Source: Marinibacterium anthonyi (GTDB taxonomy: Bacteria; Pseudomonadota; Alphaproteobacteria; Rhodobacterales; Rhodobacteraceae). Taken from it: a stretch of DNA of 64,000 nt. The DNA lies in NCBI GenBank assembly GCA_003217735.2, contig CP031585.1, positions 1,847,501 through 1,911,500 on the forward strand, in the 5' to 3' direction. Shown in pieces: positions 1 to 9,010 of this stretch. The notes beneath the pieces were generated by a model, which was not told where the DNA came from, did not search any database, and was given only the letters and a program-made list of their open reading frames with translations. Position 1 is the first letter of the stretch. Each line of letters opens with the position of its first letter. Both the position numbers and the translations under genes were made by a program.

Positions 1-450
<450 letters not shown>

Positions 451-483
451 TCATAATGTGAATTTGTAAAATCTAATCTGCGT

Positions 484-494
484 GATAATCTATC
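484..494. promoter_or_regulatory. GATAATCTATC inverted repeat, possible OxyR site
   Basis: GATA-ATC-TATC half sites lie four bases before the oxyR start, in the 218-base gap shared with katG. OxyR sites are built from ATAG/CTAT-like half sites, and OxyR commonly represses its own gene and activates the divergent katG. Only one pair of half sites is clear, so this is a weak candidate. Confidence 0.3.
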
Positions 495-497
495 CCT

Positions 498-1409
498 ATG
501 AATGGATTGACGATGAAACACCTCCGCTACTTCGAGGCGCTGGCCCGGCACGGCCATTTCGGTCTCGCGGCGGAGGCCTGCTCGATCTCGCAGCCGGCGC
601 TGTCGGTGCAGATGAAGGAGCTTGAGGCCCTGCTGGGTGCGCCTCTGATCGAACGGACCACGCGGCGGATCCGCCTGACCAGCCTGGGCGAGGTGCTGGC
701 CGAGCGCGCGCGCGAGATCCTGCGCCAGGTGGACGAGATCGGCGACCTGGCCCGCACCGCCCATGGTGCGCTGGCCGGGCGGCTGCGGCTGGGGGTGATC
801 CCGACGGTGGCGCCCTACCTGTTGCCCCGGCTGATCCGGGCGCTGGCCACGGATTTCCCCGAACTGGACCCCCGCCCGCGCGAAGCGGTGACGGGGCGTT
901 TGATCGAGGAACTGCTGCAGGGGCGGCTGGACACGGCCATCGTGGCGCTGCCGGTGTCGGAACCGGCGCTGCATGAATGCCGGCTGTTCGACGAGGAATT
1001 CGTGCTGGTGCGCCCGTTGGCGGATGCGAAGAAGCCGGTGCCGAACCCTGACGCCCTGCGCGAGATGCGGCTGCTGCTGCTGGAGGAGGGCCATTGCTTT
1101 CGCGACCAGGCGCTGTCGTTCTGCAAGCTCACGCCGTCGGTCACGCGCGAGCTGATGGAAGGCTCGTCGCTGTCGACGCTGGTGCAGATGGTGGGCGCGG
1201 GCATCGGCATCACCCTGATCCCCGAGATGGCTGTCCCGATCGAGACCCGTTCGGCCGCCGTATCCGTCGCGCGCCTGCCCAGACCGCGCCCCAGCCGGAC
1301 CATAGGCATGGTCTGGCGCAAGACCGCGCCGCTGGCGGGGCAGCTGGAAAAGATCGCCGAGGTGGTGCGCCGTGCGTCAGAGGATCCGGACCGCGCCGAA
1401 GTGGCCTAG
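498..1409 (+). CDS. oxyR: Hydrogen peroxide-sensing LysR regulator OxyR
   Basis: LysR-family activator of peroxide defence, 303 residues. The N-terminal winged helix-turn-helix (about residues 7-65) is followed by a periplasmic-binding-protein-like sensor domain. The sensor carries EEGHCFRDQALSFC, with Cys200 and Cys209 at the same nine-residue spacing as the disulfide pair Cys199/Cys208 of E. coli OxyR, so redox sensing should be intact. An alternative start at ATG 513 would remove five residues. The gene diverges from katG. Its stop overlaps the stop of the convergent LysR gene within a CTAG tetranucleotide. Confidence 0.93.
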   Translation: MNGLTMKHLRYFEALARHGHFGLAAEACSISQPALSVQMKELEALLGAPLIERTTRRIRLTSLGEVLAERAREILRQVDEIGDLARTAHGALAGRLRLGVIPTVAPYLLPRLIRALATDFPELDPRPREAVTGRLIEELLQGRLDTAIVALPVSEPALHECRLFDEEFVLVRPLADAKKPVPNPDALREMRLLLLEEGHCFRDQALSFCKLTPSVTRELMEGSSLSTLVQMVGAGIGITLIPEMAVPIETRSAAVSVARLPRPRPSRTIGMVWRKTAPLAGQLEKIAEVVRRASEDPDRAEVA

Positions 1410-2302
1410 AGGATCCCGGCGGACCGGATGTCCTTCTGGGCGAAATCGATCAGCGCGCGGACCTTGCGGGGCAGGGTGCGGCCTTCGAGGTATATGGCGT
1501 TCAGTGGATGGGGCGGGCCTTCGTGCCCTTCCAGCAGGCGGACCAGCTGGCCGTCCTCCAGCGCGGTGCCCAGGACGAACTTGGGGCAATAGGCGATGCC
1601 GCGCCCGGCGATGGCCAGGTCGCGGGCCACATGGGCGGAATTGACCTGAAAGCGCGAGGTCACCCGGACCTCGACCGCATCGACGCCGGTTCCGAAGACC
1701 CAGACCGTTGGATTGTGGCGGTTTGAATCGATTACGCAGGCATGGCCCGCCAGGTCTTGCGGGCGCTCCGGCGTGCCATGCCGGTCCAGGTATTCCGGCG
1801 CGGCCACCAGCCGGCTTTCGATCTGCCCCAGCTTGCGCACCTTGACCGACGACACCTCGGTCACGCCGATGCGAAAGGCCAGGTCGATCCCGTCGCGCGC
1901 CAGATCGGCGTAACTGTCGTTCAGCCGCAGATCGACCGTCAGGTCGGGATGCGCCTCGGTAAAGCGGATCAGCATGTCCTTGACGTAAAGCTCGCCGAAA
2001 TTCAGTGGCGCCGAGATCCTGAGGCCCCCCGAAAACCCGCCGGTTTCGTCCGAGACCGAGGCCAGCATCTCGGACAATTCGTCCAGCAGGGCGGGCGCGC
2101 GGCGCATCAGTTCCTCGCCCGCCGGGGTCAGGCCGACCTTGCGCGTGGTGCGCTGGAACAGACGCACGCGCAGGCGTTCTTCAAGCTCTGCCACATATTT
2201 GGACGTCAGGCGGTTCGACAGCCCCAGCGTCTCGCCGGCGGCGGTGAAGGATCCGGTGCGGGCAGTGGCAACAAAGGCTTTCAGCCCGTCGAACAGGTCC
2301 AT
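1406..2302 (-). CDS. LysR-family transcriptional regulator (CrgA/DmlR-like)
   Basis: LysR regulator of 298 residues: helix-turn-helix at about 1-60 (FVATARTGSFTAAGETLGLS, then LEERLRVRLFQRTTR), then a substrate-binding domain from about residue 90 (GGLRISAPLNFGE). The LRISAPLNFGE type of domain opening is typical of the large CrgA/DmlR-like subgroup. The ligand cannot be read from sequence. It diverges from the ygiD-type dioxygenase across about 120 bases and is the most likely regulator of that gene and of the glutathionyl-hydroquinone reductase (inference from position). Confidence 0.85.
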   Translation of the reverse strand: MDLFDGLKAFVATARTGSFTAAGETLGLSNRLTSKYVAELEERLRVRLFQRTTRKVGLTPAGEELMRRAPALLDELSEMLASVSDETGGFSGGLRISAPLNFGELYVKDMLIRFTEAHPDLTVDLRLNDSYADLARDGIDLAFRIGVTEVSSVKVRKLGQIESRLVAAPEYLDRHGTPERPQDLAGHACVIDSNRHNPTVWVFGTGVDAVEVRVTSRFQVNSAHVARDLAIAGRGIAYCPKFVLGTALEDGQLVRLLEGHEGPPHPLNAIYLEGRTLPRKVRALIDFAQKDIRSAGIL

Positions 2303-2424
2303 GACTCGTTACTTTCGGAACAAAATGGGCTTAGTCATTCCATATCTTCTCCATTTTATGAAGAAGCATCAAGGCGCATATCACGTTCGACCTTAACACG
2401 AACATGACAGGAAAGGAGATCACG

Positions 2425-3246
2425 ATGTCCGTTGCACGCGATCTTGAGCGGTTGAAAGACAGTCTCCGGACCACCGACCGGATGCCGGTTGTCTTTCTGG
2501 GCCATGGCAGCCCGATGAATGCCATCGAAGACAATGCCTATTCCCGCAGCTGGTCCGCCCTGGGCCGGACCCTGCCGCGGCCGCTGGCGATCCTGGTGGT
2601 GTCGGCGCACTGGATGACCAAGGGATCGACGCTGGTCGATGTGTCGGCCATGCCGCGCACGATCCACGATTTCTACGGATTCCCGGACGCGCTGTTCGCG
2701 CAGCGATACCCGGCCGAAGGCGATCCCAGCCTGGCGCGCGAGGTGACCAGCCTTCTGGCCAGCCATCACGCCGAAGGCGACGACCGCTGGGGGTTGGACC
2801 ACGGCGCCTGGTCGGTGCTGACCTGGCTCTACCCCGAGGCCGACGTGCCGGTGTTTCAGCTGTCCATCGACATCACCCAGGATCTGTCCTGGCACGTCGA
2901 GACCGGGCGGCTGCTGTCGGAGTTGCGCAACCGGGGCGTTCTGATCCTGGGGTCGGGCAACGTGGTGCACAACCTGCGCGCCATGCGGATGGGCGGCAAG
3001 CCCTACGACTGGGCGCTGGAATTCGACCACCATTTCGCCGACCGCCTGAACGACCGCGACCTGGATGCGATTTCCAACCGCAAGGAGATGGGGGAACTGC
3101 TGCGCGTCGCGCATCCGTCGCTGGAACATTACCTGCCGGCGCTGACCATCGCCGGGGCGGCGGATGACAAGGACAGCCTGGTGTTCATGACCGACAGCAT
3201 CGACCTGGCGTCGGTGTCCATGCGCAGCTTCGTGTTCCACGGCTGA
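2425..3246 (+). CDS. ygiD: YgiD-type class III extradiol ring-cleavage dioxygenase (4,5-DOPA dioxygenase family)
   Basis: LigB-fold protein of 273 residues, close to the 271 of E. coli YgiD. The family cleaves catechols such as L-DOPA in an extradiol manner using a non-haem metal. Family metal and active-site motifs are visible in order: FLGHGSPMNA, SAHW, LDHGAWS and GNVVHNLRAM. The start at 2425 is preferred over ATG 2404 because AGGAG lies six bases before it. The gene is followed after 15 bases by a glutathionyl-hydroquinone reductase, so the pair may handle catechol or quinone compounds. The natural substrate is unknown. Confidence 0.86.
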   Translation: MSVARDLERLKDSLRTTDRMPVVFLGHGSPMNAIEDNAYSRSWSALGRTLPRPLAILVVSAHWMTKGSTLVDVSAMPRTIHDFYGFPDALFAQRYPAEGDPSLAREVTSLLASHHAEGDDRWGLDHGAWSVLTWLYPEADVPVFQLSIDITQDLSWHVETGRLLSELRNRGVLILGSGNVVHNLRAMRMGGKPYDWALEFDHHFADRLNDRDLDAISNRKEMGELLRVAHPSLEHYLPALTIAGAADDKDSLVFMTDSIDLASVSMRSFVFHG

Positions 3247-3261
3247 CCGGGGGGCTTTGAC

Positions 3262-4221
3262 ATGCTGATCGACGGCAAATGGACCGACACCTGGCAACCG
3301 GTGCAGAAGGCGGACGACAAGGGCCGTTTCGTGCGCCAGGTGTCGAGCTTTCGCAACTGGATCACCCCGGACGGACGTCCCGGTCCGACCGGTGAGGGCG
3401 GGTTCGAAGCAGAGGCGGGGCGCTACCGTCTGTACGTGGCGCTGATCTGTCCCTGGGCCTCGCGCACCCTGATGGCGCGGGCGCTGAAGGGGCTGAGCGA
3501 TGTCGTCCCGGTGACGGTGGTCAACCCCACCCTGACCGACCAGGGCTGGCAATTCGGCGGCTATCCGGGGGCGGAGGAAGACCCGCTGCATGGCGCCCGC
3601 TACATGCATCAGCTTTACACCCTTGCCGATCCGCATGTGTCGGGGCGGGCGACGGTGCCGGTGCTGTGGGACATGAAGCGCGACGTGATGGTCAACAACG
3701 AAAGCGCCGATATCCTGCGGATGCTGGACACCGCGTTCGAAGGGATCGTGCCGTCGGACCTGCGTCTTTATCCTGCCGACCTGGCCGACCGGATCGACGA
3801 ATTGAACCCGCGCATCTACGACAGGCTGAACAACGGCGTCTACAAGTGCGGTTTTGCCTCCAGCCAGGGTGCCTATGACGAGGCGGTCGAAGGCGTCTTT
3901 GCCATGCTGGACGAGCTGGAAACCCGCCTGACCGGCAATTACATCTTTGGCGACCGGCTGACGGAAACCGATATCCGCACCTTCGTCACCCTGATCCGGT
4001 TCGATGCGGCCTATCACGGGCTGTTCAAGACCAACCGCCGCCAGATCGCCGCCTATCCGCGCCTGTCGGCCTATATGGAGCGGATCCTGGCTTTGCCCGG
4101 TGTGCGCGAGACGGTGAACCTGGATCACATCGTGGCCGGGTATTATTCGATCAAGGCGCTGAATCCGCTGGGCATTCGCCCGACAGGGCCCGCGCATGTG
4201 CGGGCCCTGCTGGGGGATTAG
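3262..4221 (+). CDS. yqjG: Glutathionyl-hydroquinone reductase (Xi-class GST, YqjG/ECM4 family)
   Basis: Xi-class glutathione transferase of 319 residues. The family reduces S-glutathionyl-hydroquinones to free hydroquinones with glutathione. The catalytic CPWA motif is present with Cys63, the family position, followed by the GST helical domain. The N-terminal segment with FVRQVSSFRNWI is also characteristic. It lies directly downstream of the extradiol dioxygenase and probably shares its promoter, which suggests protection against quinones made from catechols. Its stop overlaps the stop of the convergent TRAP permease by four bases. Confidence 0.9.
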   Translation: MLIDGKWTDTWQPVQKADDKGRFVRQVSSFRNWITPDGRPGPTGEGGFEAEAGRYRLYVALICPWASRTLMARALKGLSDVVPVTVVNPTLTDQGWQFGGYPGAEEDPLHGARYMHQLYTLADPHVSGRATVPVLWDMKRDVMVNNESADILRMLDTAFEGIVPSDLRLYPADLADRIDELNPRIYDRLNNGVYKCGFASSQGAYDEAVEGVFAMLDELETRLTGNYIFGDRLTETDIRTFVTLIRFDAAYHGLFKTNRRQIAAYPRLSAYMERILALPGVRETVNLDHIVAGYYSIKALNPLGIRPTGPAHVRALLGD

Positions 4222-5561
4222 TTCGACACCGACGGCAACCAGAGCGCCAGTGCCGGGAAGAACGCCACCGCCAGAAGCACCCCGATCTGCATCAGCACAA
4301 AGGGGATGGCGCCGCGGTAGATCTCTCCGATGCCGGCGCCGGGGACCGACGAGCGCAGGTAGAACAGCGCCATGCCGACGGGGGGCGTCAGGAACGATGT
4401 CTGCAGGCAGATCGCCAGCAGGATCGCCACCCAGACCGGATCGAACCCGAAGCTGGTCAGCAGCGGCATGACCAGCGGCGCGACGATCAGCACGATCTCC
4501 ATCCAGTCCAGGAAGAACCCCAGCAGGAAGACCACGAAGATCACGAAGGCCAGCACGCCGTGGGGGCCGAGCGGCAGGGCGCGCAGGGCGGCCTCGATGG
4601 TTTCGTCCCCGCCATAGCCGCGCAGCACGATGGAAAAGCACGCCGCGCCGAAGATCAGCATGTAGAGAAAGGCGGTGGTGCGCCCCGTGGAATAGCAGAC
4701 CTGTTTCAGCGACGCCCAGTTCAGCCGCCCGTTCATTGCGGCCAGCACCGTGGCGCCCGCCGCGCCGATGCCGGACGCCTCGGTCGGCGAGGCGATGCCC
4801 GCGACGATGGACCCCAGCACCGCCAGCACCAGCGCCAGCGGGGCGAAAAGCGCGCCGGCGAAGTCGCGGAAGGCGGCGGCGGGGGACAGTTTCGGGCCGT
4901 CGCGGGTGAATTTCGGCATCGCGCCGGGGATCACCAGCGCGGTCACCACGATGAAGACCACGAAGACCAGCGCCAGCCCCGTGCCGGGGATCAGCGCGCC
5001 CATGAACAGATCGCCCACCGGGATCCGCAGCTGATCGCCCATGACCACCAGCATGATCGACGGCGGGATCAGGATGCCAAGGCAGCCCGTGGCGCCGACT
5101 GTCCCAAGGCTGACGGACCGGTTGTAACCGGCCTCGAACATGGTCGGCACGGCGATGGTGGCCAGCAGAACGACGGATGCGCCGATGATGCCGGTCGAAG
5201 CCGCCAGCACCACGCCGATGATCACCACGGCAATCGCCAGCCCGCCGGGCGCCGGGCCCAGCAGGCCGCGCATGGATTTCAGCAGGCGTTCGGCGACGCC
5301 CGATCGGTCCAGCATGAAGCCCATGAAGATGAACATCGACATCGGGATCAGCGAATAGCTTGAGATCGTGTCGAACATCCGGTTTGCCACGAACCCGATC
5401 ATCCTGAGTTCCGCCACGTCGGCGATGTTCAGCGGTTCGATCAGGGTGCCCAAGGCGGCGAAGGCCACGCCGACGCCGCCCAGCACGAAGGCCACCGGGT
5501 AGCCGGAGAACAGCACCACCATGAAGGTGGAAAAGAAGAGGAAGATGAAAAGCGCGTCCAT
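4218..5561 (-). CDS. dctM: TRAP transporter large permease (DctM/SiaM family)
   Basis: Large membrane subunit of a sodium-driven tripartite TRAP transporter, 447 residues with about a dozen hydrophobic segments. Family signatures include GATGCLGILIPPSIMLVV at about 150-167 and TPPVGMALFYLRS near the C-terminus. It overlaps the stop of the small permease gene by one base (TGATG), so translation is probably coupled. It belongs to a leftward operon of binding protein, DctQ and DctM. The substrate is unassigned; the position opposite the auxin operon, with a shared regulatory gap, suggests an aromatic or other organic acid. Confidence 0.92.
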   Translation of the reverse strand: MDALFIFLFFSTFMVVLFSGYPVAFVLGGVGVAFAALGTLIEPLNIADVAELRMIGFVANRMFDTISSYSLIPMSMFIFMGFMLDRSGVAERLLKSMRGLLGPAPGGLAIAVVIIGVVLAASTGIIGASVVLLATIAVPTMFEAGYNRSVSLGTVGATGCLGILIPPSIMLVVMGDQLRIPVGDLFMGALIPGTGLALVFVVFIVVTALVIPGAMPKFTRDGPKLSPAAAFRDFAGALFAPLALVLAVLGSIVAGIASPTEASGIGAAGATVLAAMNGRLNWASLKQVCYSTGRTTAFLYMLIFGAACFSIVLRGYGGDETIEAALRALPLGPHGVLAFVIFVVFLLGFFLDWMEIVLIVAPLVMPLLTSFGFDPVWVAILLAICLQTSFLTPPVGMALFYLRSSVPGAGIGEIYRGAIPFVLMQIGVLLAVAFFPALALWLPSVSN

Positions 5562-6070
5562 CAGGCGGTCTCCGCTTTCATCAGCCGCGCAAGGCTTTTC
5601 AACAGAACGCCGACGCCCTGCACCACCAGCAGGCTGACCCCCGCGGCCATCACCCCCTTGATGATGTAGCGCGCGGGCAGGCCCGACGGCATGGGCGATC
5701 CTTCCTTCAGCCGCCAGGAGAACGAGAAGATCGTCCAGGCGTGATGCGCCAGAAGCAGCGTGAAGGGCAGGAACAGAAAGATCACGCCCAGCACCTCGAC
5801 CAGCGCCTTCTTGCGCGGCGACATCCGCCCGTGCAGCACGTCGACACGGACGTGGTCATCGGTCTGGTAGGCCCAGGCCAGGCAGCACATGACCGTCACG
5901 GCGTTCAGGTGCCATTGCAGCTCTTCCAGCTCGATCATGCCGATGTTGAAGACATAGCGCAGGAAGACGTTGATCAGGATCGTGAGCACCAGAAGCGGCA
6001 GCACCAGCGATCCGGCCTTGCCGGTCACTTCGGCGATCCGGTCGATGACGCGGACGATGGGGTCTAGCAT
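5561..6070 (-). CDS. dctQ: TRAP transporter small permease (DctQ family)
   Basis: Small four-helix membrane subunit of the TRAP transporter, 169 residues, starting MLDPIVRVIDR. Typical DctQ features are NVFLRYVFN in helix one and DDHVRVDVL in the middle. The reading frame is open far upstream, but start 6070 is chosen because it gives the usual family length. It follows the binding-protein gene after 47 bases, and that gap holds a strong hairpin at 6088-6110. Confidence 0.88.
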   Translation of the reverse strand: MLDPIVRVIDRIAEVTGKAGSLVLPLLVLTILINVFLRYVFNIGMIELEELQWHLNAVTVMCCLAWAYQTDDHVRVDVLHGRMSPRKKALVEVLGVIFLFLPFTLLLAHHAWTIFSFSWRLKEGSPMPSGLPARYIIKGVMAAGVSLLVVQGVGVLLKSLARLMKAETA

Positions 6071-6087
6071 GGGAACATCCGGGATGG

Positions 6088-6110
6088 GGGCGGGCCGTCC
6101 CGGCCCGCCC
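6088..6110 (-). terminator. Strong intercistronic hairpin between SBP and permease genes
   Basis: GGGCGGGCCG and CGGCCCGCCC form a perfect ten-base stem with a three-base loop in the gap between the binding-protein gene and dctQ. No T-tract follows, so it is more likely a partial terminator or mRNA 3'-end stabiliser. Such structures commonly keep binding protein in excess over permease. Confidence 0.55.
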
Positions 6111-6117
6111 GAAAGGG

Positions 6118-7170
6118 TCAGTTCTTGGCGTCGGTCCAGGCCTGCATGCCGGTCCGGTAGGCGGTCAGCGATTCCAGCGTGCGGGCGAAATCCGGGTCCT
6201 TGGCGGCCTGTTCGGCCATGACTTCGTCGTTGGCGGTGGAAAACGCGTCCAGCACTTCGGGCGGGAAGGACATGATCCGGGTGCCGGCGGCCTTGAACTT
6301 GGCGATGGCGTCGGCGTTGCCCTGCGCGGTCGAGGTCAGGGACCACAGGTTGGTCTCCATGCAGACTTCCTCGATCATGGCACGCTGCGCATCGGTCATG
6401 CCGTCCCACTTTGCCTTGTTGATGATCAGCTCGTTGAAGGCCGCAGGCTGGTGCCAGCCGGGCAGATAGTAGTAATCGGCCACCTTCTCAAAGCCCATCG
6501 CCTCGTCGATGGCGGGCATCGAAAACTCGGTGCCGTCGATCACGTTGCGTTCCAGGTTCGGATAGATGTCGCCGCCGGCCAGCAGCACGACGGATGCGCC
6601 CATTTTCTTCATGACCTCGCCGGCCAGGCCGGCAAAGCGGATCTTCTTGCCCTGCAGCGCCTCGACGCTGTCGATCGGGAAGGTGTACCAGCCACCCGCT
6701 TCGCTATCCATCACGCCACACGGCACGGTCATGACGCCCTGCGCGGCATAGATCTCGCGCCAGATTTCAAGCCCGCCGCCATTGTAGATCCAGCCGATGT
6801 AATCCATCGCGTCCGGCCCGAAGGGCACGCCGCCGAACAGCTGCACCGCCGGAAAGCGGCCGGCGACATACAGGGGCGAGGTATAGCCGGCGTCCAACGT
6901 ACCCTGCTGGACCGCGTCGAAGATCTGCAGCGACGGCACCAGCTTGCCCGCGCCATACAGCTTGATGCCGATGTCACCGCCCGAGATCGCGTTGATCGTG
7001 TCGGCGAAATGCTGGGCGTTCTGGCCCGAGGCGGGCAGGGTCAGCGGCCAGGCGGACTGCAGGTCCAGCTTGACATCCTGGGCCTGGACCGGGGCGGAAA
7101 GCAGCGTGGCGCCAAGCAGCGCGCCGGCCAGCGCACGGGCGGAGCGGAGAAATGTGGGTCGGGTCATCAT
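6118..7170 (-). CDS. dctP: TRAP transporter solute-binding protein (DctP family, TakP-like)
   Basis: Periplasmic substrate-binding subunit of 350 residues. An N-terminal signal peptide (SARALAGALLGATLLSAPVQAQ) is followed by the mature domain. The pattern of VMTVPCGVMDSEAGGWY, then AGGDIYPNLERNVIDGTEF, then YYYLPGWHQP resembles the branch that includes Rhodobacter TakP, a 2-oxo-acid binder. The conserved helix-nine Arg region here reads KIRFAGLAGEVMKKMG. Starts at 7170 and 7167 (two ATGs) are both possible; GGCAGGA precedes them. The gene faces the auxin operon across a regulatory gap. Its ligand is not established. Confidence 0.87.
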   Translation of the reverse strand: MMTRPTFLRSARALAGALLGATLLSAPVQAQDVKLDLQSAWPLTLPASGQNAQHFADTINAISGGDIGIKLYGAGKLVPSLQIFDAVQQGTLDAGYTSPLYVAGRFPAVQLFGGVPFGPDAMDYIGWIYNGGGLEIWREIYAAQGVMTVPCGVMDSEAGGWYTFPIDSVEALQGKKIRFAGLAGEVMKKMGASVVLLAGGDIYPNLERNVIDGTEFSMPAIDEAMGFEKVADYYYLPGWHQPAAFNELIINKAKWDGMTDAQRAMIEEVCMETNLWSLTSTAQGNADAIAKFKAAGTRIMSFPPEVLDAFSTANDEVMAEQAAKDPDFARTLESLTAYRTGMQAWTDAKN

Positions 7171-7341
7171 GTCCTGCCATCGTTTGAAGTGAGCGAAGGG
7201 GGGTGCCCCCGGATCGGGGTCGGGAAGACGATGGAAGAGGGGATGCGCGCCGGGCAATCGGGCCATTGGGCGGCGCGGGAAGGAATCGTGGCGTGCTGAA
7301 AAGATTTGCGTGAATAATCATGCTTTGCGCGGGGATGTGGC

Positions 7342-7367
7342 GTGAATTGAAGAATATTCACCTAAAT
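7342..7367. promoter_or_regulatory. Operator-like inverted repeat GTGAAT-N8-ATTCAC near the TRAP promoter
   Basis: GTGAAT at 7342-7347 and ATTCAC at 7356-7361 form a palindrome with an eight-base spacer. The right arm is part of AATATTCACCTAAAT (7353-7367), repeated exactly at 7798-7812 upstream of iacH. A further GTGAATAAT lies at 7310-7318. The repetition at both divergent promoters suggests one regulator for the two operons. Confidence 0.55.
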
Positions 7368-7797
7368 ACTCACGCGCCGTGGGTAGTTCGCCGATTCGCC
7401 CCGGCGGCCCTGGCGGGTTGGTGGCGGTCCGGATGCCCGGGGCGCGGCCGGACCGGGGTGCGCGGCGAATCGCAGGATCGCCCGTGACACCTGTATTCCA
7501 AATAAATGTATTATTAGCAGTGATTTATGTCGTTTCTCTTGCGGCGGAGCGCCAAAGCCTTTGCGCCGACCTACCCCTCGACCCAAGGTATTTCCGAACC
7601 GGTTCGCAGGGCGCGCACGCCATGTTTCGACCTTCGAACCGGCTCTCACGCCGCCTCGCACAGAATTTAGTCAAATTGACCTAAGTCATTGTTTTGCATT
7701 CCGGATGCTGCGGCATTTTCGCGCTGTTTCATGGGGAAATCGCGGGTCCGCACGGGGTGTCGGAACCTTCGCTCTATGCGGCATGCCTTAATGCGGT

Positions 7798-7812
7798 AAT
7801 ATTCACCTAAAT
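7798..7812. promoter_or_regulatory. Second copy of AATATTCACCTAAAT, directly upstream of iacH
   Basis: Fifteen-base exact repeat of 7353-7367, ending 16 bases before the iacH start. At this distance it overlaps the expected leader or promoter, so a bound protein would most simply act as a repressor. MarR-type IacR is the known regulator of iac clusters; binding here is inference. Confidence 0.5.
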
Positions 7813-7828
7813 CACGACGAGAGCCGCC

Positions 7829-9010
7829 ATGAGTACTCCAGCCTCCGCCATCGTTACCCGTCCCCTGTCGCTGTCCTTGACCCCGGGCGGCGATGGTCCT
7901 CGGGTCCTCGTGAAGGAATGCCTGGGCGTCGAAGGCGTGACCACGCGCTGCGGTTGCGCAGCGTTCGCCGACGCCCCGGCCGAAACCGCCCATTCCGCCA
8001 TCGTCGCCCGGCTGATCGCCGAAGGCGCCAGGGTCGAAGGGCTGGTCACCATGCACGAACTGGCCTTCGGGGTGTCGGGGCTGAACGCCTATGCCGGCAC
8101 TGCGCCGAACCCGGGCTGGCCCGACCGGATCCCGGGCGGGTCGTCGTCGGGATCCGCCGCCGCCGTGGCCGCGGGGCTTTGCGATTTCGCGGTGGGAACG
8201 GACACCGGCGGGTCGGTCCGCCAACCCGCCTGCTGTTGCGGGGTCTTCGGGTTGAAACCCACGTTCGGGGCCATCGACAGGCGCGGGGCCATCCCGCGCG
8301 CATCCTCGCTGGACGTGATCGGACCCTTCGCCGCGACGGCGCAGATGCTGACCAAGGCCGCCGCGATGATGATCGAAGGCTTCACCCCCGAAACCATCGG
8401 TGCACCCAAGCTTGCCCGCGTCCCGGTGAAGGCGGATCTTGAAATCGACGCGGCCGTCGACACGGCCCTTGGCGGCCTGATGGTCCCGATCGCGCATCTG
8501 CCGTCGTTCGAGGCCGCCTATGCCGCCGGCCTGACCCTGATCAACTGGGAACTGGCCGGCGAATTCGGCCAACTGGCCCGGTCGAACGCCACGCTGGGCG
8601 GGGATGTGCAGGCCCGGATCCGCAACGCGCTGGCCGTCACGCCCGCGCAGGCGGCCGAGGCCGAAGCGGTCCGCGCCCGTTTCACGGCGGAAGTCGATGC
8701 CGCGCTGGACGGTGTCGACGCGCTGGTCCTGCCGACCATGCCCTGCGTCCCGCCGACGCTGGAGAAGGCGCAGGACCTGACCGCGCTGATCCCGCTGACC
8801 ATCCTGGTGCGGCCCTTCAACCTGTCCGGCCACCCCGCCGTCACCCTGCCGCTGCGCACCGCAGGGGGCCTGCCCGCCGGTCTGCAACTGGTGGCGCGCA
8901 AGGGGGGCGAGGCGACGCTGTGCGCCCTGGCCGAGGCGCTGGCCGACCGGCTGGCGCCCGTCGCAGCGCCCTTGACAGTGCCCGTGAATATCCCGGAGGA
9001 GACCCGATGA
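7829..9010 (+). CDS. iacH: Amidase-signature hydrolase of auxin degradation (IacH)
   Basis: Amidase-signature enzyme of 393 residues, somewhat short for the family. The Ser-cisSer-Lys triad is visible: Lys29 in VLVKE, Ser105 in PGGSSSGSA and Ser129 in [10 protein letters not shown], with the family's 24-residue spacing between the two serines. It is the first gene of an operon whose order H-A-B-I-C-D-E-F matches indole-3-acetic acid clusters of Acinetobacter and Pseudomonas. In that pathway an amidase is needed to open the lactam ring of the oxidised indole; the exact step of IacH is less firmly established. Its stop overlaps iacA by four bases (ATGA). Confidence 0.82.
   Translation: MSTPASAIVTRPLSLSLTPGGDGPRVLVKECLGVEGVTTRCGCAAFADAPAETAHSAIVARLIAEGARVEGLVTMHELAFGVSGLNAYAGTAPNPGWPDRIPGGSSSGSAAAVAAGLCDFAVGTDTGGSVRQPACCCGVFGLKPTFGAIDRRGAIPRASSLDVIGPFAATAQMLTKAAAMMIEGFTPETIGAPKLARVPVKADLEIDAAVDTALGGLMVPIAHLPSFEAAYAAGLTLINWELAGEFGQLARSNATLGGDVQARIRNALAVTPAQAAEAEAVRARFTAEVDAALDGVDALVLPTMPCVPPTLEKAQDLTALIPLTILVRPFNLSGHPAVTLPLRTAGGLPAGLQLVARKGGEATLCALAEALADRLAPVAAPLTVPVNIPEETR

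Larger units (their letters stand above)
7171..7828. other. 658-base intergenic regulatory region between divergent TRAP and iac operons
   Basis: No convincing gene is seen on either strand; the short frames here lack ribosome sites and recognisable composition. It holds both divergent promoters, an AT-rich patch at about 7493-7525 and several copies of a GTGAATATT-like motif listed separately (7310-7318, 7342-7367, 7798-7812). The region between about 7380 and 7490 is GC-rich with no obvious structure. Confidence 0.6.

Noticed and set aside
2356-4641. Long open frame on the minus strand, about 760 codons
   Set aside because: It is antisense to the ygiD-type and yqjG genes, is rich in His, Arg, Gln and Pro, and has no domain. 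It comes from codon bias in GC-rich DNA.
7362-7684. Short frames on both strands in the divergent promoter gap
   Set aside because: No ribosome sites, Arg/Pro-rich composition, and the region carries operator repeats instead.
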